DNA of 64,000 bases, from NCBI RefSeq assembly GCF_019097845.1, contig NZ_JAHRGM010000076.1, forward strand, positions 144,209 to 208,208, read 5' to 3'. Below, in pieces: positions 1 to 8,882 of the stretch. The notes under the pieces were generated by a model that did no database searches, had not been told where the DNA came from, and worked only from the letters and a program-made list of their open reading frames with translations. Each line of letters opens with the position of its first letter. Within the stretch, counting starts at the first letter, position 1. This DNA comes from Sphingobium sp. AS12. GTDB taxonomy: Bacteria; Pseudomonadota; Alphaproteobacteria; Sphingomonadales; Sphingomonadaceae. The translations under genes were made by a program, and so were the position numbers.

Positions 1-60
1 AAATAGCCGGATATAGATATCCCAGACAAGCAGGCGGCGCGATGGGGCGTCGGTCGACAT
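1..60 (-). CDS. cytochrome b561-like membrane protein (N-terminal fragment)
   Basis: Only the first 20 codons are in the window, starting at ATG 60 on the minus strand and running off the edge. The fragment ends in RLLVWDIYIRLF, which matches the start of bacterial di-haem cytochrome b561 / Ni-Fe hydrogenase b-type cytochromes, where a V-W-D...R-x-F-H segment precedes the first haem-ligating helix. It begins 11 bp after the cytochrome c' stop codon. A c'-type cytochrome followed by a membrane cytochrome b is a common pair, which supports the call. The expected His after Phe lies outside the window. The frame is clear but the family call rests on a short match. Confidence 0.6.
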   Translation of the reverse strand, partial: MSTDAPSRRLLVWDIYIRLF

Positions 61-71
61 GGCGGGATCGT

Positions 72-569
72 TCAGCTGTCGGCGCGGAACTGGCGATGGC
101 AGGCGGCGCAGGTGGCCCCGGTCGCCTTGGCCTGCGCGCGGATGGCATCGGCAGTGCCGCTGTTGGCGGTGGATACCAGCTTGCCGGATTCGGCGATCAG
201 TTTCGCCATCTGTCCGTCAAAGATCGCGCGATCGGTCCAGATATTGGGGAGCGCGTCGGTGGGTACGCCCGCCGTCGGGCCGCTGCCCGCCGGGAAGAGC
301 CGGGGTTGTTCGCGCGCAGTGGCGGCGATCATCTGCGCCGCAGCGACCATCGTGGCTTTCACCGGGGTGCCGCTTTTGAGCTGGTCGTTCAGCGCCTTCA
401 TTGCCGCGCCCATTTTCTTGTAGCCCGCCTGGCGCGCGGCTATCGCAGCTTTGGGCGCGGGCGCTGCGGCGGGGGCAGCGGTCAATGATCCCGCCAGCAT
501 GGGCAGCGCGACGAGAGAAATACCCAACAGCGCGAGCATCGGGCGGCGGAAAGCTGGCGATATGGTCAT
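72..569 (-). CDS. cytochrome c' / c-556 family periplasmic haem protein
   Basis: A 165-residue exported protein with an N-terminal signal peptide (hydrophobic stretch after FRRPML, Ala-rich cleavage region). The four-helix cytochrome c' fold ends in the class II C-terminal haem motif CAACHRQF. The phrase ALPNIWTDRAIFDGQ is characteristic of the family. I chose ATG 569 rather than 602 because the signal peptide starts close behind it. It is last but one in the minus-strand operon and 11 bp before the cytochrome b561-like gene. Likely role: periplasmic single-electron carrier or gas-binding protein. The physiological partner is unknown; the membrane cytochrome b is the obvious candidate. Confidence 0.85.
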   Translation of the reverse strand: MTISPAFRRPMLALLGISLVALPMLAGSLTAAPAAAPAPKAAIAARQAGYKKMGAAMKALNDQLKSGTPVKATMVAAAQMIAATAREQPRLFPAGSGPTAGVPTDALPNIWTDRAIFDGQMAKLIAESGKLVSTANSGTADAIRAQAKATGATCAACHRQFRADS

Positions 570-598
570 GCGATGATCTACCCTGCGTGTTTTGCTGT

Positions 599-1966
599 TC
601 AATGTTCAGGAACGGTCTGCGGCGCGGCGCCCGCCATCTTCACCGACGTCTTGTCGGGAAAGACGGTGCGAAAAATCTGTTTCACTTGCGTGAGGCCGCC
701 GTCGGCCATCTGGGCGGCGGTCGCGCCATATTTGCTGGGGATGTCGGTGCGCGCGCCATGGGCTGCGAGGATTTTCAGCATCGCTTCCAGCTCCGGCTGG
801 ACACCGCCAGCCACCAGCCAGTGAAGCGCGGTCATGAAATTTGCCCCAGCGACATTCACGTCGGGTGCCAGCGACAGGGCATAGTCGAGCGTCGCTGCGC
901 TGCCCCCGCGCGCGGCCGCCAGCACGACGTTGGTGCCGTCCGCCGTGACGAAGCGGGGGTCGGCCCCGGCGGCCAGCAACAATGCCATCGCATCCTTGCG
1001 GCCATTGGCGGCGGCGATCAGCAGCGGCGGCGTGGGGGGCACGGGCGGCGGGGGAACGCCGAAATTGGCTTCGGTCACCCATGTGATCCGCGATGGACCG
1101 GTCAGGCCGTTGGGATCAGCGCCCTTGGCCAGCAGCAGGCGGATGAGATTGATGTCTCCGCCCGCTGCGGCACCATGGAGCAATTGCTCCCCGGTCCTGT
1201 CCCGCTCAACCACGTCCACGCCATGCGGCACCAACAGAGCGGCGGCCGCGTAATTTTTCTGATAGAGCGCAAGCTGGGCGGCGCTGGTGTTTTCCGGGCC
1301 GCGATAGGCGCTGTCCGCGCCCGCGGCGAGCAGTGCCTGCGTGGCCGAGACAACGTCGCTCTTGATCGCGAAGAATAGAGGCGTGAAGCCGCCCTTCGAC
1401 ACGCAGTTGGGATTTGCGCCAGCCTTTAGCAACAAGGCAATCGCTTCGGTCCGTCCGGCGGCGGCAGCCCACATCAGCGGCGTCTGGCCGCGACTGTCGA
1501 TCCGGTCTGGGGCCGCGCCCATGGCCAGCATCCGTGCGACGGCGTCGGCGGGACCATAGCGGGCGCAGACGGCGAGCGGGGTCGTGCCGTCCGCCCGCGC
1601 CACGCGGACATCGGCGCGCGCGTCGAGCAATTGCGCGACGATTGCTGGCTCCCCCAGTTCGCAGGCGAGCGCCAGCGGCGTCACGCCGTCCTGATCGGCG
1701 CTGTTGACGCTGGCGCGCGCCGTCAGCAGCGCGGCGACAATGGCCGGATTCTGGACGTTCACTGCCCAACTGAGCGGCGTCGCGCCGAAGGCCAGCCTTT
1801 GGTCTGGATCGGCCCGCTCGGCCAGCGCTGCCTCAACCCCCGCCACGTCATTCGCGACGATCGCCCGCGCCAGCCCTTCGTCCTTCTGCGGCGCACGCGC
1901 CTGCGCCATGCCGCAACCGGCCAGCAGTGCCAGCAGGGCAAGGAATGGGCGGGCGCGATCAGGCAC
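599..1966 (-). CDS. ankyrin-repeat lipoprotein
   Basis: A 455-residue protein starting at GTG 1966 inside the end of the DUF1552 gene (8 bp overlap). The N-terminus is a lipoprotein signal with lipobox LAGC (Cys about residue 18). The rest is about ten ankyrin repeats recognisable by TPL-type openings and GAD/GAN turns, for example TPLMWAAAAGRTEAIALLLK. No catalytic domain is visible, so it is probably a membrane-anchored protein-binding scaffold in the periplasm. Overlap with the DUF1552 gene and close spacing to cytochrome c' suggest it acts with these exported redox proteins. Ankyrin genes next to DUF1592/DUF1552 pairs occur in other proteobacteria, but the function is not known. Confidence 0.85.
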   Translation of the reverse strand: MPDRARPFLALLALLAGCGMAQARAPQKDEGLARAIVANDVAGVEAALAERADPDQRLAFGATPLSWAVNVQNPAIVAALLTARASVNSADQDGVTPLALACELGEPAIVAQLLDARADVRVARADGTTPLAVCARYGPADAVARMLAMGAAPDRIDSRGQTPLMWAAAAGRTEAIALLLKAGANPNCVSKGGFTPLFFAIKSDVVSATQALLAAGADSAYRGPENTSAAQLALYQKNYAAAALLVPHGVDVVERDRTGEQLLHGAAAGGDINLIRLLLAKGADPNGLTGPSRITWVTEANFGVPPPPVPPTPPLLIAAANGRKDAMALLLAAGADPRFVTADGTNVVLAAARGGSAATLDYALSLAPDVNVAGANFMTALHWLVAGGVQPELEAMLKILAAHGARTDIPSKYGATAAQMADGGLTQVKQIFRTVFPDKTSVKMAGAAPQTVPEH

Positions 1967-3299
1967 TGGTCAGCGCCGTGAACGGGCCGTCACTGTCGCC
2001 GAAGCGGGTCGCTGGCACATCAAGCACATGCAGCGCGCTCAGCAGCAGATTGGACATGGTCGTGCCCTTTGGCGCGACGATATGCCGGTCGCCCGGCACC
2101 AGCCCGCCTGCGACGATGACGGGCAGGTCCATATGATCATGCTCATTGGGATCGCCAAAGGCCGATCCGCGCAGCACGAGGGTCCGGTCCAGCAGCGATC
2201 CTTCGCCGTCCTTTACCGCCTTCATCCGGTCCAGATAATAAGCGAAATATTCCATATGATGCCGGTTGATGCGCGCCAGCTTCGCCATTTTTTCCGGGTT
2301 GTTGCCATGATGGCTGAGCATATGATGCGAATCCGGCACGCCGATTTCGGGATAGGTGCGGTTGCTGAGTTCGCGGCCGATCATGAAGCTGCCGATACGG
2401 GTGATGTCGGCCTGCATCGCCAACACCTGAAGGTCGATCATCAGACGGACATGCGCGTCGAAACTGTCGGGGATGCCTGCAGGCCGTTCCAGACCGGCGC
2501 TTTGGGCGCCGCCGCCCGACGCGATGGCGCGCTGGATGCGACGTTCGATGTCGCGGGTCGCTTCCAGATATTCGTCGAGCTTGTGGCGGTCCTCCATCCC
2601 CAGCACGCCGCTCAGCCGGGCGCTGTCATCCATCACGAAATCGAGGATACTCGATTGCCGCCGCAACTGGGCCAGGCGGCTTTTGGCGTCCAGCGCGTCG
2701 CCATCGCCGAACAATCGCTCGAACACGTCGCGCGGATTGGCGGTGACGGGCAGTGGCACGGTGGGGTTCCGCCAGCTGATGCCGTTGGTGTAGGCGCAGC
2801 TATAGCCGATGTCGCAACTGCCGAGCAGGCTGGCCTGGTCGATGCCCAGTTCCAGCGAGCTGAGCTGGGTCGCGTCGCCCAGATGATCGGCATAGGCCTG
2901 ATCGACCGAAATACCGCAGCGTATGTCGGTCCCCTCGGTCTGACGGACATGGACCCCGGTGATGAAGGCGGGGCAGGAGCGGCCATGTCCGGCGGGACGG
3001 TCCCCCATCGCGGCGGCGCTGGGGTGGCCAAGGCCGGTGACGACGCTGATCTGCGCGCGATGCGGCGCCAGCGGCTCCAGCGTGGGCGGCAGCGTGAAGC
3101 CCGGTCCCTGCGTCGCGGGCAGAAACTGGTTCATCATCATGCCGTTGGGGGAATAGAATATCTGGAGCCGCTTGGGCCGGGCCGCGACGTCGGCGGCCTT
3201 CGCCGATGGCATCATCGCTTCCAGAAATGGCAGCGCCATGGTCGTGCCTGCGCCGCGCAACAGGGTACGGCGGCTAAGCGGTTTGCGCAGGATGATCAT
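1959..3299 (-). CDS. DUF1552 family protein, Tat-exported
   Basis: A 446-residue protein. ATG 3299 is preceded by a strong ribosome site (GAGGGGAG); the longer frame upstream is not protein-like. The N-terminus carries a twin-arginine signal (SRRTLLRGAG) and a hydrophobic stretch, so it is exported folded. The body matches DUF1552 proteins: PKRLQIFYSPNGMMM near the N-terminus, an SCPAF segment, and GRELSNRTYPEIGV plus SHHMLSHHG toward the C-terminus. These proteins are nearly always encoded next to a DUF1592/DUF1588/DUF1585 cytochrome, as here (10 bp gap). Tat export hints at a bound cofactor or metal; conserved His pairs fit that. Activity is unknown. Confidence 0.9.
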   Translation of the reverse strand: MIILRKPLSRRTLLRGAGTTMALPFLEAMMPSAKAADVAARPKRLQIFYSPNGMMMNQFLPATQGPGFTLPPTLEPLAPHRAQISVVTGLGHPSAAAMGDRPAGHGRSCPAFITGVHVRQTEGTDIRCGISVDQAYADHLGDATQLSSLELGIDQASLLGSCDIGYSCAYTNGISWRNPTVPLPVTANPRDVFERLFGDGDALDAKSRLAQLRRQSSILDFVMDDSARLSGVLGMEDRHKLDEYLEATRDIERRIQRAIASGGGAQSAGLERPAGIPDSFDAHVRLMIDLQVLAMQADITRIGSFMIGRELSNRTYPEIGVPDSHHMLSHHGNNPEKMAKLARINRHHMEYFAYYLDRMKAVKDGEGSLLDRTLVLRGSAFGDPNEHDHMDLPVIVAGGLVPGDRHIVAPKGTTMSNLLLSALHVLDVPATRFGDSDGPFTALTSA

Positions 3300-3309
3300 C
3301 TTGCTCCCC

Positions 3310-5742
3310 TCATTGACCGGTTGTCCTTCGCAGGGTGAAGGGCGCGCTATGCACGATCCCCTTGATGACTGTCTGGATGCGATAGCCATCAGCGGCAGCG
3401 CTGCGGCCGATGGTGCGGATGGCGGGCATGTCGCGCGCCTCCACCCCGCGGGCCAGCGCATAGGTCAGCAGCCTTTCGGTAAAGGCGCTGGCGAACTCGT
3501 CCTTTTGCGTCAGCAATATCCGCTTCAGTCCCGAAAGCCCGGCAAATTGGGTGCCATCGGGCATCCGCGCCGACACGTCGATGGGCTGGCCCGCATCCTT
3601 TTGCCGGAAAGCGCCGATCGCGTCGAAATTTTCGAGGCTAAAGCCCAGCGGGTCCATCTTCACATGGCAGGCGGCACAGGCCGGGCTTTTGCGATGCAGC
3701 TCCAACTGCTCGCGCGCGGTCAGCAGGCGGCCGTCATGCTTGTCCTGCAAGGCGGGCACATCGGGCGGCGGCGGGGGTGGCGAGGCGGCGAGCAGATTGT
3801 CGAGAATCCACTTGCCCCGCTTCACGACGGACGTGTGATTGCCATAGGAGGTGACGGTGAGAATGCTCGCCTGCCCCAGCAACCCGCCACGATTGGACGC
3901 CGGGTCCAGGCTGACCCGGCGCATGGCGGTGCCGGTGACGCCGCCAATGCCATAATGCTCGGCCAGCCGCTGGTTGAGGAATGTATAGTCCGCCGCGATG
4001 AAATCCAGCAGGCTGCGGTTGGTGCGCAGAACATAGCTGAAGAACATTTCCGTCTCGCGCGCCATGGCGCTGCGCAAACGGGTGTCGAATTTGGGAAAAA
4101 CGGTGATGTCGGGGCGCTGCTGGTCCAGATTGCGCAGATAGAGCCACTGGCCCGCGAAATTGCTGGTCAGCGCCTGCGCGCGCGGATCGGCGAGCATCCG
4201 CGTGACTTGCGCGTCCATGACACCCGGCTTCTGTAGCTGTCCGGTTTCGGCCAGATGCAACAGGGTTTCATCGGGGATGCTGCTCCACAGGAAGAAGGAC
4301 AGGCGCGAGGCAAGTTCAAGGTCGGTCAGGCGACGGACGCCGCCCGCCTTGCTACCCGGCGGATCCCGTTCGACCAGAAACAGGAAGTGCGGCGACACAA
4401 GAATCGCCTCCACCGCCGCCTCCACCCCATGTTCAAAGTCCGACTGGGCACGCTCGGTCGCATAGACCCGCATCAGCGGGGTCAGGTCGCTGTCGGTCAC
4501 CGGACGGCGATAGGCGCGGCGGGCAAGCGACGCGACGATCTGCCGGGCACAGCTTGTTTCGGCGGTGGTGCGCGCGGGCTTGCACAGGTAGATGCGATCG
4601 CGGCTGGGCGTTCTGCCGACGCCCTTGGGTGAAAATGGCCCGGCCACGTCGATCTGGAGGACGTCGCGGGGAAAATTCTGCTGCGAATAGCGCGGCGACA
4701 TGCGGTAGGATGGGACGTCGATCGACTTGACGCGCACGCCATCGACCGAAACGTCCATGGGCAACATCACCGGCGGGGCGGTCGGCACCGGCACCTTGTC
4801 GAGATCGTTGCGCAGCGTCTGGACGCTTTCGTCGGGCGCGATCTGGCGGCGGAAGGACAGGCCGATGACATGCGCCCCGGCTTTCAGCGGCACGCGGACG
4901 CTGACCTTGTCCTCCTTCTGCCGGTCGGTTTCATTATTGGTGTTGGCGTTCAGCCAGCCGCTGATCTCGTAGGTCGCATCGTAACGGGCATAATAGGTGA
5001 ACGCCCCGCCGCCGCGCGAACCGAGCGGCAGGTCGTCGCTGGCACGTTCATTATAGGCGGGGCGACCGGCGTTCATGACCGATCCATCCTTGGGCACTTC
5101 ATAGGATGTGACGAATTCCCGCCGGGACGTGAGGCCGGTCGCCATGCGCCCGACCTTTCCCGCGACCGCGATATAACGGTCCATCAAAGTCGGCGAGACG
5201 CTGAGGACATCGGCGATATTGTCGAAGCCATAGCCCGAATTATCCTGCGGCAATTCGCGGCTGACATCGACCTTGAGCGCCAGCAGGTCGCGAACGGCAT
5301 TGGCATATTCGACGCGGTTCAGGCGGCGGATGGTGGCGCGGCCGGGATCGGGATGCTGGGCGGCATAGGCATCCAGCCCGTTTTCCAGCCACTGGACGAA
5401 GGCGGCCCTGGCAGCAGGCGTCGGCTGCGGCTTGTTAAGCGGCGGCATTTCGCCCTGACGGGTGCGGCGCAGCACCTTTTCCCAGATGTCCATATTCGTG
5501 CCGTGCAGCAGATCGCCATTGCGCACATCGTCGAGCGACAGGTTGGCGATCTTGTCGCTATCGTTGTGGCAGCGTGCGCAATAGTCGCCCAGGATCGCTG
5601 GTGTAGCGTCGGGCGCAGTGTTGGCAGCAGCGGTGGGCAGTGGCGGCACCTCGTCAGGCCGCGCCAGAACCGACGCTGCCGCCGCCAGCGCACTGAGCGC
5701 CAGGATGCAACTGGGCAAAGTCGGATGCCAGTTCAGGCCCAT
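3310..5742 (-). CDS. DUF1587/DUF1595/DUF1592/DUF1588/DUF1585 c-type haem protein
   Basis: An 810-residue exported protein with an N-terminal signal peptide. A c-type haem site (YCARCHND) lies near residue 55, followed by the planctomycete-type chain: DUF1587 (TIRRLNRVEYANAVRDLL), DUF1595, DUF1592 (LASRLSFFLWSSIPDE), DUF1588 and DUF1585 at the C-terminus. A second haem motif, PACAACHVKMDPLGFSLENF, lies in DUF1588. It is first in the minus-strand operon and divergent from the adenosine deaminase-like gene. The family is best known from planctomycetes and myxobacteria, and no biochemical role is firmly assigned. Two haem sites and the cytochrome neighbours suggest a periplasmic oxidoreductase. 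Confidence 0.9.
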   Translation of the reverse strand: MGLNWHPTLPSCILALSALAAAASVLARPDEVPPLPTAAANTAPDATPAILGDYCARCHNDSDKIANLSLDDVRNGDLLHGTNMDIWEKVLRRTRQGEMPPLNKPQPTPAARAAFVQWLENGLDAYAAQHPDPGRATIRRLNRVEYANAVRDLLALKVDVSRELPQDNSGYGFDNIADVLSVSPTLMDRYIAVAGKVGRMATGLTSRREFVTSYEVPKDGSVMNAGRPAYNERASDDLPLGSRGGGAFTYYARYDATYEISGWLNANTNNETDRQKEDKVSVRVPLKAGAHVIGLSFRRQIAPDESVQTLRNDLDKVPVPTAPPVMLPMDVSVDGVRVKSIDVPSYRMSPRYSQQNFPRDVLQIDVAGPFSPKGVGRTPSRDRIYLCKPARTTAETSCARQIVASLARRAYRRPVTDSDLTPLMRVYATERAQSDFEHGVEAAVEAILVSPHFLFLVERDPPGSKAGGVRRLTDLELASRLSFFLWSSIPDETLLHLAETGQLQKPGVMDAQVTRMLADPRAQALTSNFAGQWLYLRNLDQQRPDITVFPKFDTRLRSAMARETEMFFSYVLRTNRSLLDFIAADYTFLNQRLAEHYGIGGVTGTAMRRVSLDPASNRGGLLGQASILTVTSYGNHTSVVKRGKWILDNLLAASPPPPPPDVPALQDKHDGRLLTAREQLELHRKSPACAACHVKMDPLGFSLENFDAIGAFRQKDAGQPIDVSARMPDGTQFAGLSGLKRILLTQKDEFASAFTERLLTYALARGVEARDMPAIRTIGRSAAADGYRIQTVIKGIVHSAPFTLRRTTGQ

Positions 5743-6040
5743 TCATTACCATCCCATATCCCGCGAGCAGTCGTGCGCCGCCCCCTTCACCCTGCCATGA
5801 CGTTCGGCGGCTCATCGTCCGCCGTGCGTCCATGCAAAATCGGGTATGATCCTGGGCCTATGGCGGATTCCGCCTTGCGTCCATTGCCGTTAACGGAACG
5901 GCGGAATCGCAAAATTAGGCCACCCCGGTGAGCCGCCCCGTACGTCAGAGCGCTCTGATTTTCGCAACGGGACGTCCACAATATCGTCATTGAACATTGC
6001 AGGCGTCGTCGCCAGAAGGACCGCGAAACGGGGGATCTAT
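5743..6040. promoter_or_regulatory. divergent intergenic region with several palindromes
   Basis: This 298 bp gap separates two divergent genes and must hold both promoters. It contains a perfect 14-nt palindrome, TCAGAGCGCTCTGA (5945-5958), about 80 bp upstream of the deaminase start. It also has a 13-nt palindrome GGCGGATTCCGCC (5862-5874) and CCGTTAACGG (5887-5896). GGCGGAATC at 5900-5908 can pair with GATTCCGCC at 5866-5874. These look like operators, but no regulator is assigned and no confident -35/-10 pair was found. Confidence 0.45.
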
Positions 6041-7555
6041 ATGACGCGGGTGGCTGCACTGTTGGTGGCGCTGATGCTAAGCGCCGGGCCGGTCATGGCG
6101 CGGACGCCCGCCGCCCCTGTGTCCAACGAAGCGCGCACCGCCGCCTATCTGGACCGGATTGCGGGCAGCAGTCCGCGGCTGCGCATCTTCCTGCAGGCAA
6201 TGCCCAAGGGCGGCGACCTGCACAATCATGCGGGCGGGGCCAATTTCGCCGAGGATTATCTGCGCTGGGCGGCGGCCGATGGCCTTTGCATAACGACCGA
6301 TACGCATCATATTGTCGATCCGCCCTGCACCGCGCCGGGGCGCATTTCAGCGGCAGGGCTGGAGAAGGCATATCCTCATTATTCGCGCGCGATCGACGCT
6401 TTTTCCACGCGCGGGTTCGAGGCGGGCGTGGGTGATCCGACGGTGTCGGGTTATGACCGTTTCTTTGCGACCTTCGATGCGTTCGGCCCGGCCTATAGCC
6501 GCCATGTCGGCGAAGCCATGGCGCTGACCCGGCAGCAGGCGGCGGCGGACCATCTGTCCTATGTTGAACTGGGCAGCGGCGCGCGCGCGGGCTGGGTGCT
6601 GGGCATGAAGATGGCCGATGCCGACGCCAGCGATTTGGCCGCGTTATACGCGAAGATTGAGCCACTATTGCCGGACGCCGTTGCGAGCGCAAAGGCTGAC
6701 TATGACGGCTATGATGCGCAGGGCGCGGCGATCGACAGGTGCCGGACGGCCAATCCGAAACCCGCCTGCGGCGTGGAAATGCGCTATCTCTACACCGCGA
6801 TCCGCACCAGCCCGCCTGCGCAGGTGTTCGCGCAACTGGCGTTTGGCTTTGCACTGGTCGAGGCCGATCCGCGCTTTGTCGGCGTCAATATCGCCGCACC
6901 GGAGCATGATCCTGTCGCGGTGCGCGATTATGCGCTGCATATGCAGATGATCGCTTTCCTCAAGGCGCGGCATCCCAAGGTGCAACTGTCGCTTCATGCA
7001 GGCGAACTGACGCTGGGCCTCGTCCCATCGCGCGACCTGAGCTTTCATATTCGCGATGCGGTGCAGATCGCAGGCGCGCGGCGGATCGGCCATGGCATCG
7101 ACATCGCCTATGAGAGCGACGCACCCGCGCTGCTGGCACGGATGGCGCGCGATCAGGTGGCGGTGGAGATCAACCTGACCAGCAATGCCGTCATATTGGG
7201 GGTGAAGGGCAGCGATCATCCGCTGTCGCTGTATCGGGAAGCGGGCGTGCCGGTGGTGTTGTCGACCGACGATGAGGGCGTGTCGCGCAGTGACATGACC
7301 AACGAATATCTCCGCGCCGTCACCGAACAGGGGCTGCGCTACGCGGACCTCAAGCAGATCGTGCGCAACGGGTTGCATTACAGTTTCCTGCAAGGCGAGA
7401 GTCTGTGGCAGGACAAGCCGGGCGGTGCGCGGGTTGCGGCGTGCATCGTAATGGACGCGCTGGGGTGCAGCGCCTGGCTGGCGGCAAGTCCCAAGGCGGC
7501 GGCGCAAGCCCGGCTGGAGCGCGACCTCCAGGCCTTTGAAGCTATGCCGCGCTGA
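6041..7555 (+). CDS. exported adenosine deaminase-like protein (ADGF type)
   Basis: A 504-residue protein. ATG 6041 follows a GGGGGAT ribosome site and begins a clear signal peptide ending in VMART, so the enzyme should be periplasmic or secreted. It keeps the metal and catalytic motifs of the adenosine deaminase superfamily: GGDLHNHAGG (HxH), LSLHAGELTLG (HAGE), RRIGHGIDI and VLSTDDEGVSR. At about 500 residues it is longer than cytosolic adenosine deaminases (about 340) and resembles growth-factor-type (ADGF) secreted deaminases. It converges with, and overlaps by 14 bp, the purine permease gene. Likely role: deaminating adenosine (or deoxyadenosine) outside the cytoplasm before base release. 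The exact substrate is inferred. Confidence 0.85.
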   Translation: MTRVAALLVALMLSAGPVMARTPAAPVSNEARTAAYLDRIAGSSPRLRIFLQAMPKGGDLHNHAGGANFAEDYLRWAAADGLCITTDTHHIVDPPCTAPGRISAAGLEKAYPHYSRAIDAFSTRGFEAGVGDPTVSGYDRFFATFDAFGPAYSRHVGEAMALTRQQAAADHLSYVELGSGARAGWVLGMKMADADASDLAALYAKIEPLLPDAVASAKADYDGYDAQGAAIDRCRTANPKPACGVEMRYLYTAIRTSPPAQVFAQLAFGFALVEADPRFVGVNIAAPEHDPVAVRDYALHMQMIAFLKARHPKVQLSLHAGELTLGLVPSRDLSFHIRDAVQIAGARRIGHGIDIAYESDAPALLARMARDQVAVEINLTSNAVILGVKGSDHPLSLYREAGVPVVLSTDDEGVSRSDMTNEYLRAVTEQGLRYADLKQIVRNGLHYSFLQGESLWQDKPGGARVAACIVMDALGCSAWLAASPKAAAQARLERDLQAFEAMPR

Positions 7556-8882
7556 CCCAGTCGGGCACGGCAAGGTTCAGGATCACCGCCACCAGTGCAG
7601 CAGGCAGGACGCCTGATGTCAGGATGATGCGCAGCGTTCCGGGCAGGTGCGATACGGCGTCCGGCTCCAGTTCAAGCCCGATGCCGATCGACAGGGCCAC
7701 GCCGAAGATCAGCATGTTGCGCTGGGTCCATGCGACGCCCGACAGGATCGACAGCGCGGCAGACGCGACCATGCCGAACATCACGATCACCCCGCCGCCC
7801 AGTACGTCGATCGGGATGGTGGTGATGAGCGCGCCGATCTTGGGCGCAAAGCCGCACAGGATGAGGAACAGCGCGCCGATCGTCACGATATGGCGACTCA
7901 TGATACCGGTGATCGCGATCAGCCCGACATTCTGGCTGAAGGAGGTGTTGGGCATCGCGCCGAACATGCCCGCCAGCGCGGTGCCAAGGCCGTCCGCACT
8001 GGTCGCGCCGATGAGTTCGCGATCGGTGGCCGGGCGTCCAGCGCCGCCTTCGCAGATGGCCGACACCGCGCCGATCGATTCGATCGCGGAGATAAACCCC
8101 ATCAGGCAGAAGCCCAGGATCGCCGGGAAGGATACCGCAAAGCCGAAATGGAAGGGCTGCGGCACCATCACCCATCCTGCTGCCGCGACCGGGGCAAGCG
8201 ACACCCGCCCCATCGCTGCCGCAACGCCGTAACCCGCTAGCAGACCCAGCAGCACCGAGGCGGTCGACCATAGCCCGCGCCCGTAAAAGCTGAGGCCCAG
8301 CGTCACGACGACGACGATGCCCGCCAGCATCCAGCTCGTCCCCGCGCCATAGGCGGGCGTGCCCTGCGCCGCGACGCCACCGGCAGCATATTGCACCCCG
8401 ACGCGCATCAGCGACAGGCCGATCATCAGCACGACCAGCCCCGTGACCATCGGCGGCAGGGCGAAGCGGATGCGGCCGATGCAGCTGCTGACGCAGGCGT
8501 GGAACAGGCCGCCGATAACGGCAGCGGTGGTCAGCTGTGCCATGGCTGCCACCCCCTGCCCCGCGACGATCGGGATCATCACCGGCAGGAAAGCAAAGCT
8601 GGTACCCTGCACGATTGGCAGGCGCGCGCCGACCGGGCCAATGCCGATCGTCTGCATCAGCGTGGCGATGCCAGCGAACAGCATCGCCATCTGGATCATG
8701 TAGATCATGGGTGCTGGGTCTGGCGATCCGAAGCCGAAACCGGCCGCGCCCGCGACGATGATCGCCGGGGTCAGATTGCTGACGAACATCGCCAGGACGT
8801 GCTGGACGCCCAGGGGAATCGCGACGGCCAGGCCGGGGAAATGATCGGGATCGCGGGCTTGCTCCGCCGTCATGGGAGACAT
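7542..8882 (-). CDS. NCS2 family purine (xanthine/urate) permease
   Basis: A 446-residue polytopic membrane protein of the nucleobase-cation symporter-2 family. The family signature QNVGLIAITGIMSR is present, as are the early QHVLAMFVSNLTPA segment and about 12-14 hydrophobic segments. The start is taken as ATG 8882, which shares one base with the TGA of the 8-oxoguanine deaminase gene; ATG 8873 is possible. It is last in the TBDR, NUP, 8-oxoguanine deaminase operon, which points to uptake of an oxidised purine base such as xanthine, urate or 8-oxoguanine. Specificity cannot be read from sequence. Confidence 0.88.
   Translation of the reverse strand: MSPMTAEQARDPDHFPGLAVAIPLGVQHVLAMFVSNLTPAIIVAGAAGFGFGSPDPAPMIYMIQMAMLFAGIATLMQTIGIGPVGARLPIVQGTSFAFLPVMIPIVAGQGVAAMAQLTTAAVIGGLFHACVSSCIGRIRFALPPMVTGLVVLMIGLSLMRVGVQYAAGGVAAQGTPAYGAGTSWMLAGIVVVVTLGLSFYGRGLWSTASVLLGLLAGYGVAAAMGRVSLAPVAAAGWVMVPQPFHFGFAVSFPAILGFCLMGFISAIESIGAVSAICEGGAGRPATDRELIGATSADGLGTALAGMFGAMPNTSFSQNVGLIAITGIMSRHIVTIGALFLILCGFAPKIGALITTIPIDVLGGGVIVMFGMVASAALSILSGVAWTQRNMLIFGVALSIGIGLELEPDAVSHLPGTLRIILTSGVLPAALVAVILNLAVPDWVSAA

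Noticed and set aside
1704..3338. Long plus-strand open frame (544 codons) opposite the DUF1552 gene
   Set aside because: Low-complexity His/Ala/Arg-rich translation without domains; the minus strand encodes a recognised Tat-exported DUF1552 protein with a good ribosome site.
6041..7555. Cytosolic adenosine deaminase
   Set aside because: A signal peptide and about 500-residue length indicate an exported ADGF-type protein.
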